57,314 bases of DNA, from assembly GCA_019828545.1 (NCBI GenBank), contig JACVRA010000444.1, positions 1 to 57,314 of the forward strand, read 5' to 3'. Shown here piece after piece: positions 34,711-46,151 of the stretch (positions are counted from its first letter, which is position 1; each line of letters begins with the position of its first letter). The notes beneath the pieces are model-generated. The model saw nothing but the letters and a program-made list of their open reading frames with translations, was not told where the DNA came from and did not search any database. The stretch is from Paracamarosporium sp. OC-R06-R3. Taxonomy: Eukaryota; Ascomycota; Dothideomycetes; Pleosporales; Didymosphaeriaceae. Position numbers and translations under genes: made by a program.

Positions 34711-36215
34711 CTAGATCCAGTTTGGGAATGTAGAAGGTATATCGAAGGTGTCGAACCCAGTGAAGGCTAAGTTGGCTTGATCAAACGGCCAGGCATCATT
34801 CGAGGCGACTTCATCAATGCTGTTGGGCATAGCAATCGCTGGTGTCTCGGCGTATAGATTGCCACCAGTGCTCGCTGGCATGGGCGCTACAGAGGTCAAA
34901 GCTTTTGACAGATCGAGTTCGAGTCCTTGACTTTCCGAAGCAGGATAGTGAGGCGCTGACGTTGGCGGGCGAATCTCATTTGCAAGCGCTGGACGATAGA
35001 CCGGCATCTTGTCTTCCCAAAACAATGTCTCACTCACAGCCGAGGCGGGCGCAAGTTCAGAAAACAAGCTCTGTTCTCCGATCTCAGACGGGGACGAGGA
35101 GGTTGAAAGCTCGGGAGCGCTGTGCTTAGATTCCCCACTGTGAGAAATGGGCTGTACAACAGAGTCGGCCAGGTTGCTGGTGTCCAGAGGGAGATCTCCA
35201 GCAGACCATGTAGGATGGGTCAGGCCAGCAGAAGGAATCGGCCACTCGTTATCGAGGTTAGGGAGACACTCCTGGGAAGGTGACGTTGAGAGGCTTCCAT
35301 AGCCGAAGTTGCGGGTGACGGAAGCGAGGTTGTTCGACCAAGGCCATTGCGGTGCCCCAATTGCATCCGTCAAGTGAGTTTCAGTTGGAGAACAGTTCTC
35401 TTGGGGGAAAGTTGCGCTTCGGTTGGCGTAGATGGACTCGTGGTAACTACTAGTGTCAAGACTTCCACTGATGGGTGTCAAAGGCAGAGGATCGTTTTGT
35501 GGAGCGGAGCCTAGCATGGTGTAGTAGTCACGATTTGACAGGGAGAAAGTGTCGACGGAACGCTGGGTCGGGGTCTCTGGCTTGCTGTAAGAAGACGTCT
35601 TCATGAACTGCTCAAAGGCTGTGCCGTGGAGGGTATGTGGGCGAGGTATCTTGTAGGGCGCTCCCGAGACGTGGGCAGTGTTGTTGTTGCGGTGGCAGGG
35701 TCGGTGGTGGCCGTTTGCGAAAACGGTCAAGTTGCTTTCGGAGTGAGTCGCAGTGACTTTGGGCCTCGCGCGCACGTCGTGCAGCGTCTGCTTGGTGGTA
35801 TCGAGTCTCAGGTCAACGGGCTCCTTCTTGACGCCGCATATGCATTTGGCTCCAGCGTGGCAGCCGCAGCGGTTGTCGTGGACTATGGCATGATTAGAAA
35901 CCTCGCCGGCGCCCACGTCAACTGGCGGCTCACCCTTAGCATCGGCTTTGTCCTTGAGTTTGTCCTTGCGGTCGCCGCATTCACATTTGGCATGGTGGGA
36001 CTTGGACTTGCGGGCGCCGCGACAGTGTTCGCACTGTTTGACGGGACGACCCTTTGGGTTGATGTGGTGTAGCTCGCGATCTGTGCGAGGGTTTCAATAG
36101 GTGAGGGTCGAGGGGTGGGTTGGCAGGACGACATACCAGTGTGGTTGCAGCCGCTCACGCGGTGGCCTTTGATGCAGGACTGGCAAGCATACTTCTCGCC
36201 ATCGATGATCGGCAT
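34711..36215 (-). CDS. Copper-fist transcription factor
   Basis: Exons 36215-36137 and 36080-34711 give 482 aa; the 56-bp intron (GTATGT ... CACAG) is phase 1. Residues 1-47 form a complete copper-fist DNA-binding module: Cys11, Cys14, Cys23 and His25 as zinc ligands, KGHR at 16-19, the minor-groove GRP at 37-39, and CEHCR at 43-47. A Cys-rich stretch follows (HAKCECGD, then NRCGCHAGAKCICG), resembling the copper-binding region of Ace1/Cuf1-type activators. The remainder is Ser/Thr/Pro-rich with scattered acidic residues, a likely activation domain. Such proteins switch copper homeostasis genes on or off according to copper level. Which direction this one works in cannot be told. Confidence 0.92.
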
Positions 36216-36754
36216 GCCGTTTGGGAACTACGGCCGATTGCGGTCGTCGCACCAGGCTGTGGACAGCCGAGCGGTGTGCGAGAGAAGGTAGACGGCAAGG
36301 TGCAGCAAGCTGCGGGGAGCCGTGCAAAGGAGAAGAAGAAAAACAATATAGCAATACAGAATGGTGAAGGGGTATCTCCCAATGGAACGAATAGCGGCCG
36401 GGGGTGGCTGGCTGGCTGGACGAAGACCGTGAACACCGGAAAGACGCCGAACAGGGTGGAGTGGAGAGGGTGGGGGAGGGGGAGGTGTTAGAGGAGAAAG
36501 AGACCGAGCACAGAGCCGTGAGGCGCTGGCCGTAAAACGCGAGTTCTTGCTGGGCGTGGGGAGGCCAAAACGGCAGATTTGGGCGTGGTAACGTTGGGGA
36601 AGGTGTCTGGAGAACAGGATCGAGTGCGGCGAGAGAAGGCCTAAGTACGCGACGAGCCGTGCGACCAGGCCGCAAGGGGCAAGACGGGCGGGCATGGGCC
36701 GCCGATGCGTGCGCTCGCCATTGATGAGCAGCAGCGAACGAACCCTGCTGCAGG

Positions 36755-36780
36755 GCGGGCGTGCGGGCGTGCGGGCGTGC
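36755..36780. repeat. 8-bp tandem array
   Basis: GCGGGCGT repeated three times plus two bases. Confidence 0.85.
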
Positions 36781-37267
36781 CTCACCGCCGTCACTTTGCC
36801 CTGCTGCACTGCTGCTGCTGTCGCTGCGGCAGAGGAGCGTGGGCGGGTGGCTTCTATGGGCGTGGCAGCGCTCCAGCGACCCAACTCTCTCCAGGCTGCC
36901 CCCCGCCGCCTCGACACTCCTCGCTGCCCCAGGCCCTGGCCCCGTTGCCAAGCGATGATCTGTATTGTGTGCAGCCATAGTGCCCAGCGGATGTGAGCCG
37001 CCTGAGCACGACCCTCGTTTTCAGGTACGGTACACGTCTGCTGGCTGCTGGACTCGAGCCTCTCTCGAAACGCCCGCCGGGTCGCAGCGCAATGCCGCCC
37101 GCGAAGCCGCCATCCAGTTGCATGCAGCCCTCGCCGTGCCCAGCGCGTGCGTCTCCCGTGTCGTGTCGCGCCCAGTCCTGTGTTGCCGCGTTGATCTGGC
37201 CGTCAAGCGCCCTGGGGGCTGCTCTTCGGCGGCTCAGGTTTGTCCGAACAGCGACTACACGCGCTGG

Positions 37268-37312
37268 CCGGCCTGCAAACCGGCCTGCAATCCAGCCTGC
37301 AATCCAGCCTGC
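37268..37312. repeat. 12-bp tandem array
   Basis: Nearly four copies of a 12-bp unit, CCGGCCTGCAAA then CCGGCCTGCAAT then CCAGCCTGCAAT and a partial copy, about 220 bp upstream of the Rgt1-type start codon. Confidence 0.85.
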
Positions 37313-37530
37313 CCAGCATCATGGCCGCCCTCGCCGTCCCCAGCAGCGCCCGTGGCGCCTCCTGCTCTGCCTGCCCGCACTGCTCTGCCTCTCCATGCCG
37401 TCCACGCTAGTGCCGAAGACGTAAAGCGGCTCAAAACCCTCGGCCTCGACTGCACGTCCTCGCTCGCTCGCAACACCACTCCCCCGTCGCGCAGCCTCGC
37501 ACCCCCCTCGACCACGCGACGCGCCCCAGC

Positions 37531-40145
37531 ATGGCCTCGGCCGCCCCCTACGGCGACGCGGAAGACAAGCCCGGTGCCATGTTCGTGACCCAGAACGGAG
37601 GCTCGCCACCCCATCCGCCGCAGCCCCAGCACATGGCCTCCGACACCGAGCTCCAGCTGCGCGAGCAGCTGTCGCAGATGCAGCACGGCGCCGACATGAT
37701 GCACCAGGGCCCGCCGCTGCAGCAGATGGGCGCCATCAACGCCGCCCACCACCACTTCCAGACGCCCCCGCGGCCCGTCCACTCGCCCCAGCACATGGCC
37801 CAGTCTGCCCAGTCGGTCATGGGCATCGACGACCACAACGTCTTCGCCGACCACGACGCCGCCACGCGAAAGCGCTCAAAGGTCTCGCGCGCCTGCGACG
37901 AGTGCCGCCGCAAGAAGGTACGTGTGCTGCCCGCCTTGCCCGCCCTGCCCCCTCTAACCCAAGCCAGATTCGATGCGATGCCACCAGCGAAAACGGGCCC
38001 GAGTCGTGTTCGAGCTGCAAGCGCACCGGCGCGCGCTGCCAGTTCAGTCGTCAGCCTATGAAGCGCGGGCCGAGCAAAGGGTGAGTCTTGGTCCGCTCAA
38101 CTTGTTCCGACTATACTGACACGCCACCAAGCTACATTAAGGAGCTGGCCGATCGCTTGAACTCGCTCGAAAACCAAATCCAGCAGCCCCAAGCGCCCGC
38201 CGCCAACTATGACTTCAGCTCTCTCGACCAGGGCTTGGATGCACCATCCCACTTCTCCAGGAAGCGCACCTACTCAATGTCCGAAAATTTCGCGGACCCG
38301 TACACCCGTCCAAGCTGGTCTGGACAGGACCGCGGTACATACTTCACTGAAGATCCCACAGTCCTCTCCTCACTAACTCCGAAAGAACAACCTTTGAACG
38401 GCACGACTGAGAACAACAACCGGCGCGTATCCTTTACCGAGTGGACACTGGTCGGCAATCTTATCACGGGGTCTAACGAGGCCACTATCAAAGCGTAAGT
38501 CCGAGTACTATTGGTCCACGCAGAGCCGCTCTGGGTATAGCTCAAATATTGCTTGGGCCTCTCACTGACTTTGCAACAGATATTACAGCACCATGCATTC
38601 GGCTTTGCCTCTGCTCTCTTCGGAGTCGTCTGCTTTGAATCGCCTCACGCACTGTCCGTCCAAGCTAAGAGAAGCACTCTTTCTGTCACTAGAGTGCAGC
38701 ATCCGCTCGTCTGCACCAAGGGCGCTTCCACCCACTGACATTAGCGTCAATCAGATGTTGCATCAATGTTTCGATGTTGTAGATGCTGCAAAGCACACTC
38801 TTGACGACTCGGACCACTCTCGTCAGTTTTTCAACAATTTGGTGTACTGCCAGTCCCTTATTTTACTCTTCGTCGCTTCCGATCGACCAAAACCTGGAAC
38901 AGTTGGGAATTCAGCTGAACTTCTCGGTAGAATTGCTGGCGTCATTACTGAGATCGGGCTCGATGATGCCAAAACCCTCACATCACTCCGCGAGCAAGAT
39001 CTAGAATTGTTTCAGGCCGCTCGCCAAACATTCTGGGTCGCCTTTATATTGGATAGATTTCATGCCTCCAGCAGATCCAAAAATCTCATGTTACCAGTTC
39101 ACGAAGGCTCCCCGTCTCGAGACGATTATAAATTGCTTGGCGAAGAGGCTTACCATCTCGTTCGTAAGTGCACCTTTTCCTTGTTCGCCGTGCCGACTTC
39201 ATGAGCGATCTAATTTTTTTTTTTTTTTTTTCAAACAAAGAAAATCTAAGTGTAACCGACATCTCAACTTGATCCTCAATACTGTGCTAACCCCACCGTG
39301 TAGGCGCAGCAGATATCGTCGGTCAAGTAGCTTCTATCTCGAAGGCTGGCAGTGTACCTGACCTGGAACCTACTTCACCATTCGCTTTTGTGGCGCTGAG
39401 CGCGACTTCGCCTGCAATCAAGTATCTGAACGGGCAACTCTCGCGCTTCCGAGAGTCGATCGAAATCAGCAATCTACCTGGGAATACTTCTCCTTACCTG
39501 GCTTACCAGTATCTCCGGGTATTCATAACACGGTTGTCCAACTACAGCTCTTCTGTGGAGCTTCTTTCCCTAACCAAAGATCTTCTTCGAAATCTCGCCA
39601 ATCGGCGAGTAACGCCGCTCCACCATATTTTCGCTAGCCTAGTCGCTACCTCCCTTGGAGACCTTTCGGATCGCTTAGAGACACAAATTGAGGCACATGC
39701 GGCTATGAAAGAAATGGCTGATGGGCTTGCCAACGAGCACATCATCAACACAAGCAGCGATAATCTTGGTTGGGATGCCGCGATACGTGATCTCTTACAC
39801 CAAAAGAAGGGCCCCACTCCCTCACACAGCGCTCCTGAGCAACCGAGTCCCTCACAACACTTGGCTGGTCTCCAACATCTCGCTGCCGCTGCGGTTGGCG
39901 AGCGCGAAGGTGCCGATGCACGGCCAGCGAGTAGCAGCGGCAACATGCTCGCTAATTCGGCTTCGTCCAAATTTGACAACGATATTTCTGCTGCCATAGC
40001 GGCTGCCAACGAGGCAGCGAAGGCTCAAGCTCAAGCACAGGATACTGTCCCAGCTGTTCAACAACATGTTCATGGATCTCCATCTACGGGGGGGAATGGG
40101 AATTCTTACGAGTCAAGTACGCTGGTAAAAGAAGATGGTTTTTGA
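37531..40145 (+). CDS. RGT1: Zn2Cys6 transcription factor, Rgt1-like
   Basis: Five exons, 37531-37917, 37968-38080, 38132-38494, 38580-39163 and 39304-40145, give 762 aa, all junctions in phase. The zinc cluster is split by intron 1: Cys122, Cys125, Cys132, Cys143, Cys146 and Cys153, with SKVSRACDECRRKK before it and the linker QPMKRGPSKGYIKEL after, then a short coiled-coil (LADRLNSLENQI). This linker strongly resembles yeast Rgt1, the glucose-responsive repressor of hexose transporters. A fungal transcription-factor homology region fills exons 4-5 (ARQTFWVAFILDRFHASSRSK). The N-terminus is Gln/His/Pro-rich. Orthology to Rgt1 is inferred from the DNA-binding region only; target genes in a filamentous fungus may differ. 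Confidence 0.88.
39214..39231 (+). repeat. 18-base poly-T run inside intron 4 of the Rgt1-like gene
   Basis: An uninterrupted T run within the 140-bp intron 39164-39303, the gene's longest intron. Confidence 0.9.
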
Positions 40146-41076
40146 GTTAGCCCCTTTTTTTGGCTATTCTGTGCGTTTCATTTTTTTTACGCTCCGCTCA
40201 TCTTCGTGTGTAAGACTAATCAGTTGCGATACGGTTCTAAGGTCTTGTACGGGGCCGAGAGACAAATACGGGCATGAGCACGAGGGTGTGAGGCACAGCT
40301 TTGGCTGGTATGGTAAACGATGTGGGAGTTACCACGGATCTGTATCTTTCGTTTGGATATTATACCCACGTTCTTATTGTTCCTAGGGGTTTTGGATGGG
40401 TTAAATGCATTGGAATGTCAATGGAGAGTTGATGCAAAAACAGAATTTTATTATTCTGTGTTACTCCAGAATAGACAAAACAAAGGTCGGCAGTTGCCTT
40501 AATTCTACTCCGCGATTGAAGCTACTTCTCGCGAGTATGTATATGTAATAATACCAATGACTCGAAGCATCCACTCGCTACTTTGAAAGTCGCAACTTCA
40601 TGGCCGTGTGTTCATCCAGCTCTTCCCGGGGGTCTTCTCCCAGGGTTGCTCTTCCTAAACCACCATGTCAAGCTCAGTAAAGTCGTCCCATGGTTGCCAT
40701 TCACCCAATCACCTGCTGCGCTTTCTCCGCTTACGGTTGTTCGTCGTAGCCAGCACTTTATCAGCCTTCTGTTTATAGAGCTTTACTACCTCGACTAGTC
40801 CTTGTCACGTGAAACGCACATTGCTCTATCATAATACATGCACGAGATACTATAGCTCTTACGTAGGATCATTAAGAACACTCCCCCAGTTATCCGCAAC
40901 AGTATTGCTCCAATGCTTTGGTACGAAAAATGCATCCTCCATTAGAAGCGAATTCCGGACATATAAAACGCGCTAAACCCAGATGGAGCGCGTCGCGTCC
41001 GTGTTTCATCCTTCAACACTTGGCGTCCCGACCCTGCTTTTGCGGATGCCCATCAACTTGGTTTGTTAAGGGCATA
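40146..41076. other. Intergenic region between Rgt1-like and MYND genes
   Basis: No gene seen. It holds the 3' end of the regulator gene and the promoter of the MYND gene. An alternative in-frame ATG for the latter lies at 40930. Confidence 0.55.
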
Positions 41077-42420
41077 ATGGTTTACGATTGTGACAATTGC
41101 GGTTACGAGCCCTCCTACGACGAATATGATGATGAGCTAACTCTCCTCTCCCGCTGCAGCGGGTGCAAGATCAGATACTATTGTAGCAGAGATTGCCAGA
41201 GAGACGACTGGCCTGAGCACAAGTCAAACTGTAGCAACCCTACCTGGCTCGCAGAAAACAAGAAGTATGGCGAGACGAAAGCGAAGGAGGCGACAAGACG
41301 AAGAGAAGAGAAGCACAAGCGAGACAACGAGATCGTAGAAACGACGGGCGAAACTCGATTAACATGGAACATTCGCCTCATGTCTCAAGAGCCATCGGAC
41401 CCTACTTGGGCCGCATTTGAGAAGAGAGCGAGAAAGCGAAAGGGCAAACCGATCGAGTATCGACAACCAGTGTTTGCCGACGACCAAGTGCTGCGGTTTG
41501 ATGGGAACAATATTGATATCGGGAGATTCAAATCAGGAATCATCCAAATTGACGATGCGTCAGAGCTAGGCCTCGCCGAGTAAGTTTACGTGCACGAATA
41601 CACTCATGTGCTGACGCATTGCAGCTCGCATGTTGACATGCTTGCGAACGCCGATCACGAGGTCCGACTAGGAGTGCGTGCATTCGTCGCAGGAGATACG
41701 AATCGTCAAAGTGCGGAGAACCCTCTGGATATAACGGATGCGGGAGTCAAGAAACTCTGTCAGGCTCTCCCTAACCTTGAGGTTATCAAGCTCCACTCCA
41801 CTCGTGCTCTTTGTGGCAGGGCTTTTCCGGAAATACTGCTAAACTGTGCCAATATCGAATCAATTACCATCACCTCAGCTCACCGAGTAGGCAGTAAAGC
41901 CAACCTGGACGAGCCTGAGATTCTACAGGAGCTTATAGACAAATCATACCGCCCCAATCTACGGTATTTGGGGTTCCGCGGTGTCCGATATGACAACAAC
42001 AGATGGTTTAGTTTTCTGACAAAAGCCAGGCCAGCCTTGGAGGTCGTCTGGGAGGACAAATATGGTACAACCTTGATCAGAGATTCAGAGGGAACTCCAA
42101 TGGCAAATGTGCCTCCACAGCCCATGACTATGGCAGAGGGTGGGAACGAGCCCGAAGTGAGCGACAAGAGAGATGGAGAGGCGAGAGAAAAACGGAGGGA
42201 AAATGCCAGAAAGCTTAAGCGTGCCGGGCGCCTTGGTGCTATGAGCGAAATGTTAGGTCGTCCTCTGTACGACTTTGAAATGAACGATGATATCGAAGAT
42301 GATCTAACGGATCCTGAAGATGATGGTATCGATGACGAGGGGTACAAACGGGTAAAAGACATGATGCGGGCGATGAATGAGATTGGCTTAGGAGGTTACG
42401 ATAGCGACGACTGCTATTAA
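41077..42420 (+). CDS. MYND zinc-finger protein with acidic tail
   Basis: Exons 41077-41579 and 41625-42420 give 432 aa; the 45-bp intron (GTAAGT ... TTGCAG) is phase 2. I start at 41077 because MVYDCDNCGYE puts the zinc finger at the N-terminus; the frame is open to an ATG at 40930. The MYND finger is complete: Cys5, Cys8, Cys27, Cys30, Cys36, Cys40, His48 and Cys52. After a charged linker, residues about 210-330 look like a small leucine-rich-repeat-like segment (DITDAGVKKLCQALPNLEVIKL). The C-terminus is highly charged, with an acidic block (NDDIEDDLTDPEDDGIDDEG). MYND fingers mediate protein-protein contacts; no catalytic domain is seen. Function unknown. Confidence 0.85.
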
Positions 42421-43896
42421 GCAGGGGAGCACGAAGCTCACTCTTAGCTTCTTCCTCATTGTCAAGAAGCAACATCTGCCCCTCGACAAGTCCTCCTAAT
42501 TTCGTGACCTTCTTGGCCAAACAGATATCTATACCTCGCGGGACCAATGCAGTCCAAAACTACCTTCACGTAGTGTGCGTCGTCTTCATGCATTTCAGGT
42601 ACAGGAGTGGAAGGCGCGTCTGAATTTCAACGCCCGGTTTGAACATAGTCACAGAACGCAAACAGGTAACTACCCATACACCTAATGAATTAGACCTGGT
42701 GACATTTGAGTTCTATCCGACCGTCAGAGTGAGCCTGTTGATTACTTGGTCCTTATAAAAGCCTATCAGGAGAATTGGGTAGCTGTGGACTAGCGTACCA
42801 TGCTCATTAGGCATTACGAATCACGAAGTAGTGATCTACAGGAAAAAATCTTTGTTTTGTGCGTATTGGCTTGTAAAGAGCAGCTGCTTAGTCTTGGAGT
42901 ACGACCAGATTATAGCGCGATTTTGGAAAGTACATACTAGGATCTGACCTTCTATGCGTTTAGAAATGGACAAATAGAACTGCTGCACGTATCAGATCTG
43001 TATCCACGAGAAGGATGGCCGAAAAGTGACGATACAGCTGGATATTCTTTCATGGATGACTGGCTGGCGATACACCGACGACACCCCTTACACACCGATC
43101 AATCGGAGATTTGAGCACTTGGAACTTTTCTTCTTCAAATTCGCTTCCGGTTGTGCTTTTCGTCGTAGCTTCTAGGCCCATGCGAAAGAGATAGATCTAC
43201 CCCAGATGTTTGTTCTATGTGGGTACAAGATAGTCGAAGTCGCGCACATAATCCCTCAACCTTAGAAACGTCTGGTCGACCGCAAGTGCCAAGTCATATA
43301 TTCGCGAGCCCACATACTCTGGGTTAATCAAGAACAGATGGTAGGATGGGACTTAGCTTATCGAGGGAAGACACGACTCTCGCGTAAGGACATATGCACG
43401 CACAAAAGAAACATACTTTGATGCTGTGTACAAGTGCCTGATAGCGGGCTCGATGGCTAAGAGTATGAATTTTAAAGCTAAATATGCATACGAGACGTTC
43501 GAACTACCTTAACACTTTCTAAGGTTCACAGCATACGCTGGTCTCGAATGGTTTCGCATCGTCTGACCGACCACGTACGAAATGCCGTCAATACTTAGCT
43601 TCTTGGAGCACTATACAGTACGTTCGAGTACATTGCAGGTTGTTAGCGTCAGGCAATAAAATTCACTTTCTTGTACAAAGCATCCAGAAACCGATATCGT
43701 AGATGATGGTTTTCCCATTTTCCATGCCTTCTGTCTAGCCGGGTCATCAGCCCCTGTCTTTCTTGAATTAATCTAGCTTCATCAAGACCACAGACTGACT
43801 ACTTCGTGATGTGTGTTCCCATTAGAGCATCGCAAATACTTTGAACGTGTGTTGTATTGGATGACCGAAAGACCGACAAAAATAAGGTATGCAGAG
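42421..43896. other. Relic DNA after the MYND gene
   Basis: No intact gene. On the plus strand a frame from about 42980 stays coding-like (contains YTDDTPYTPINRRFEHLEL) to a TAG near 43170, then continues to another TAG about 30 codons on. It may be a dead gene, but I cannot name the family. Confidence 0.4.
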
Positions 43897-44113
43897 ACAA
43901 GACAAGAAACTAATAAATCAGCGAAAGCTGATTTGATCGATTATTAATCATTTTGTTTCGTCCAAAGTCGATTGGCTAGGACCATGGAAGTTCGTGATGG
44001 GTCAACAGCGTCAAGATCGGTTTGTTGATGAATCGCAGCCATGGGAACTGCGAGGCAGCAGATACTGCTTCCTTCGTGCAGGCTATATTATGCCGACTGC
44101 GGGCATGCTTCAT
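43897..44113 (+). repeat. Dispersed repeat, copy 2 (inverted mate at 21998-22220)
   Basis: Reverse-complement partner of copy 1. It keeps CpA where copy 1 has TpA at several sites (for example GAGGCAGCAG versus GAGGTAGTAG), so it appears less mutated. It lacks a short block of about 9-10 bp present in copy 1. The frame 43994-44212 that crosses it is not supported as a gene. Confidence 0.8.
43915..43934. repeat. Perfect stem-loop inside repeat copy 2
   Basis: Reads AAATCAGCGAAAGCTGATTT on the plus strand, identical to the plus-strand reading in copy 1 although the surrounding repeat is inverted. Confidence 0.8.
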
Positions 44114-44663
44114 CAAGCCAATCTGATTCGAATCCAACTGAGTCTACGATGTAAGGTTGCACAATATTCTCGAAGCAACAAACTGCTTACATTCAAGCCT
44201 TGGACGACCTAGTCCGGGGTAATTATTTCCCAAGCCTAGAACCTGACCATATGAAATGTATCCAAGTGGATGCGGCCACCTATACTACCAAATCCTGCAG
44301 ATCCCTTCGCGCATTGGGATCCATGTTCGTCGCCGTATGCAGAGACAGGACACGCATTTTGAGGGTTGGAACCCTTGATCGGTTGTATTCGAGCTGGTTA
44401 GTTGATGGTGACAATGAAATTTTTTGACTAGCACTTGCCTGTGTGCACCATGGTGGTCTCTTGGCAAAGTGGTCTGCAATCACTCGCTACGTCTTTTATT
44501 TCAAAATTACCTATACATGGCATTCCCTATCCGCTTTGGGAAACCAACTCCAAAGACGTGGTTTGCTACATGTAGCTCATTTTGATCCGTAGCAGGCCAA
44601 GTATTGGATATGTCTTTACACAATGTGTCTATGCGATAGTAATTTGTCTACATAGTCCCCCTG
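44114..44663. other. 3' flank of the two-span membrane protein gene
   Basis: Unique sequence between the repeat and the gene's stop codon. Short frames only; nothing recognised. Confidence 0.5.
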
Positions 44664-46151
44664 TCATGATCTAGTGTCTTCCATTGGCAAATCAATCGTT
44701 TCCACACGGCTCAGTTTCTGATAGTGCCCCTGTTCCCCAATGGTATTCAGTTCTATTTGGTCTGACTGTGTTCCGCAGTGTGCACACCGATTTGTTGCCT
44801 GATCAGGATCATGCTTCATGTATAGACCGAGACAAAATGTAAAAATCAACCACAACGCCTGTAGAAACACCAAATCTGCTACCAGCAGAGAAAGAATGAG
44901 GTCTCCTGTTGGCTTGCGCTTCGGTATCTGGCATAAATAATTTGTCGCTAGGGTGGACGGACGAATAGCAAGTGGACCCATAGCTTCCCCAAGAGACTTT
45001 TGTGTAGCATGAAGTGAGTCATTCGCCGGCCCAGACTGCGCTGGATCTTTCTTGTACAAGGAACTAAAATTTGCTGTGTACTGTTGCAGCAGTGAGGTAT
45101 CAATTAGGATGTTTGGCCGAGCGTCTACTTGACCAAGATCAGTGAGAATCGTCGACTCGAACGACTTAGCGAGACGATTTACTACAGGCCAGATGTTTGG
45201 ACCGGATGTTTTTGTGATGAGATTAGAGAATGTTGAGTTTTCGGGTCGAATCCAGCCTACACGGTACAGAAGCCCGTTCAGACCGTCCGTAAATGGATCC
45301 GAGAATTTTGTAATACCGTCGTGGGGCGTTGGAGAGCTATGATCCATGCGAGTTCCAGGGTTGGGGTAAATTGTCATGTCGCGTTCGAGAACGGTGAAGT
45401 AATCTTCGTCGGAAAGAGACTTAGAGGTTGAATTTTCGTTGTGGGTGAGGTATAAAGACATCTTATTTTGGTCGCCCACAGCGTCGTTGAGAACGGATAT
45501 AAGTTCCAGATATAGGAACGAAAGCAAGGATTCGCCCCACCAAAGACTGGCGCTATGAGTCGCATTTCTACCTGGGAACCGGTATTGTCCACCATAAGTG
45601 GACACAGTGCGCGGAAGGAAGTCATAGTCTGTGTTCAGCGTAATGTTCGTGGGGCCAATGGGTCCATGGACGATGCAAGTAATGATACCTTGGATATCAA
45701 GACCCCAAGGGAGCTTAGCCATTTGATTGGCGGTGCGGCCTAGCATCTCAAGAGACATTTGAATAGAGTTGACTTTGCAGTCGACTAGTGGATTGTTACT
45801 GTAAACGAGTGATGGCAGCGATACGACATCCGAGTTTACTGGCTGCACAGCGCCGATGGTGTACACCAACGCTGTGTTGTTGGTGTACAACTGGGTATTG
45901 ATAGATATCGCGGAAGGAGGACACGTAGGGCGCATCTTGCTCCTGAGCGAAGAAGGCCATTTGTCGAACCAATGTTTCGTGGTCGAGTTTGGATTGGTCG
46001 AATACTCTGATACGAGAGTATACCCCGATGAGGCGAAATTCAGCACCGAGAAAAGAATCAGGGCTACGAGGCCTCCGACGAAAACCACAGGAGTGACCCA
46101 TTTGAACGGATACGGCTTCGATACATTGTAGCTAATGATTGACTCATGCAT
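44664..46151 (-). CDS. Hypothetical two-span membrane glycoprotein
   Basis: Intact single-exon frame of 495 aa in otherwise decayed surroundings. One hydrophobic helix at about 19-40 and one at about 421-445 bracket a large loop of about 380 residues with around ten N-x-S/T sites and a few Cys. The 50-residue C-terminal tail holds CAHCG, a possible metal-binding pair. The layout suggests a type of fungal surface or secretory-pathway protein with both ends in the cytosol. I recognise no named domain, and no function is proposed. A GTATATAG box lies about 60-70 bp upstream of the ATG (46213-46220). Confidence 0.75.
   Translation of the reverse strand: MHESIISYNVSKPYPFKWVTPVVFVGGLVALILFSVLNFASSGYTLVSEYSTNPNSTTKHWFDKWPSSLRSKMRPTCPPSAISINTQLYTNNTALVYTIGAVQPVNSDVVSLPSLVYSNNPLVDCKVNSIQMSLEMLGRTANQMAKLPWGLDIQGIITCIVHGPIGPTNITLNTDYDFLPRTVSTYGGQYRFPGRNATHSASLWWGESLLSFLYLELISVLNDAVGDQNKMSLYLTHNENSTSKSLSDEDYFTVLERDMTIYPNPGTRMDHSSPTPHDGITKFSDPFTDGLNGLLYRVGWIRPENSTFSNLITKTSGPNIWPVVNRLAKSFESTILTDLGQVDARPNILIDTSLLQQYTANFSSLYKKDPAQSGPANDSLHATQKSLGEAMGPLAIRPSTLATNYLCQIPKRKPTGDLILSLLVADLVFLQALWLIFTFCLGLYMKHDPDQATNRCAHCGTQSDQIELNTIGEQGHYQKLSRVETIDLPMEDTRS

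Larger units (their letters stand above)
36216..37530. promoter_or_regulatory. Divergent intergenic region between two regulators
   Basis: About 1.3 kb, GC-rich, separating the copper-fist gene (minus) from the Rgt1-type gene (plus). Long frames on every strand (for example 36094-36978 minus, 36965-37588 plus) are mutually overlapping by-products of composition. Two short tandem arrays lie inside. A length over 1 kb between two regulator genes suggests substantial cis-control or long leaders. Confidence 0.6.

Noticed and set aside
2648..36215. Direct regulatory link between the copper-fist factor and the multicopper oxidase.
   Set aside because: They are about 30 kb apart and I found no convincing copper-response element in the oxidase promoter by eye.
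36094..37588. Several frames of 100-290 codons on both strands in the regulator spacer.
   Set aside because: They overlap each other and real first exons, and are explained by GC-rich composition.
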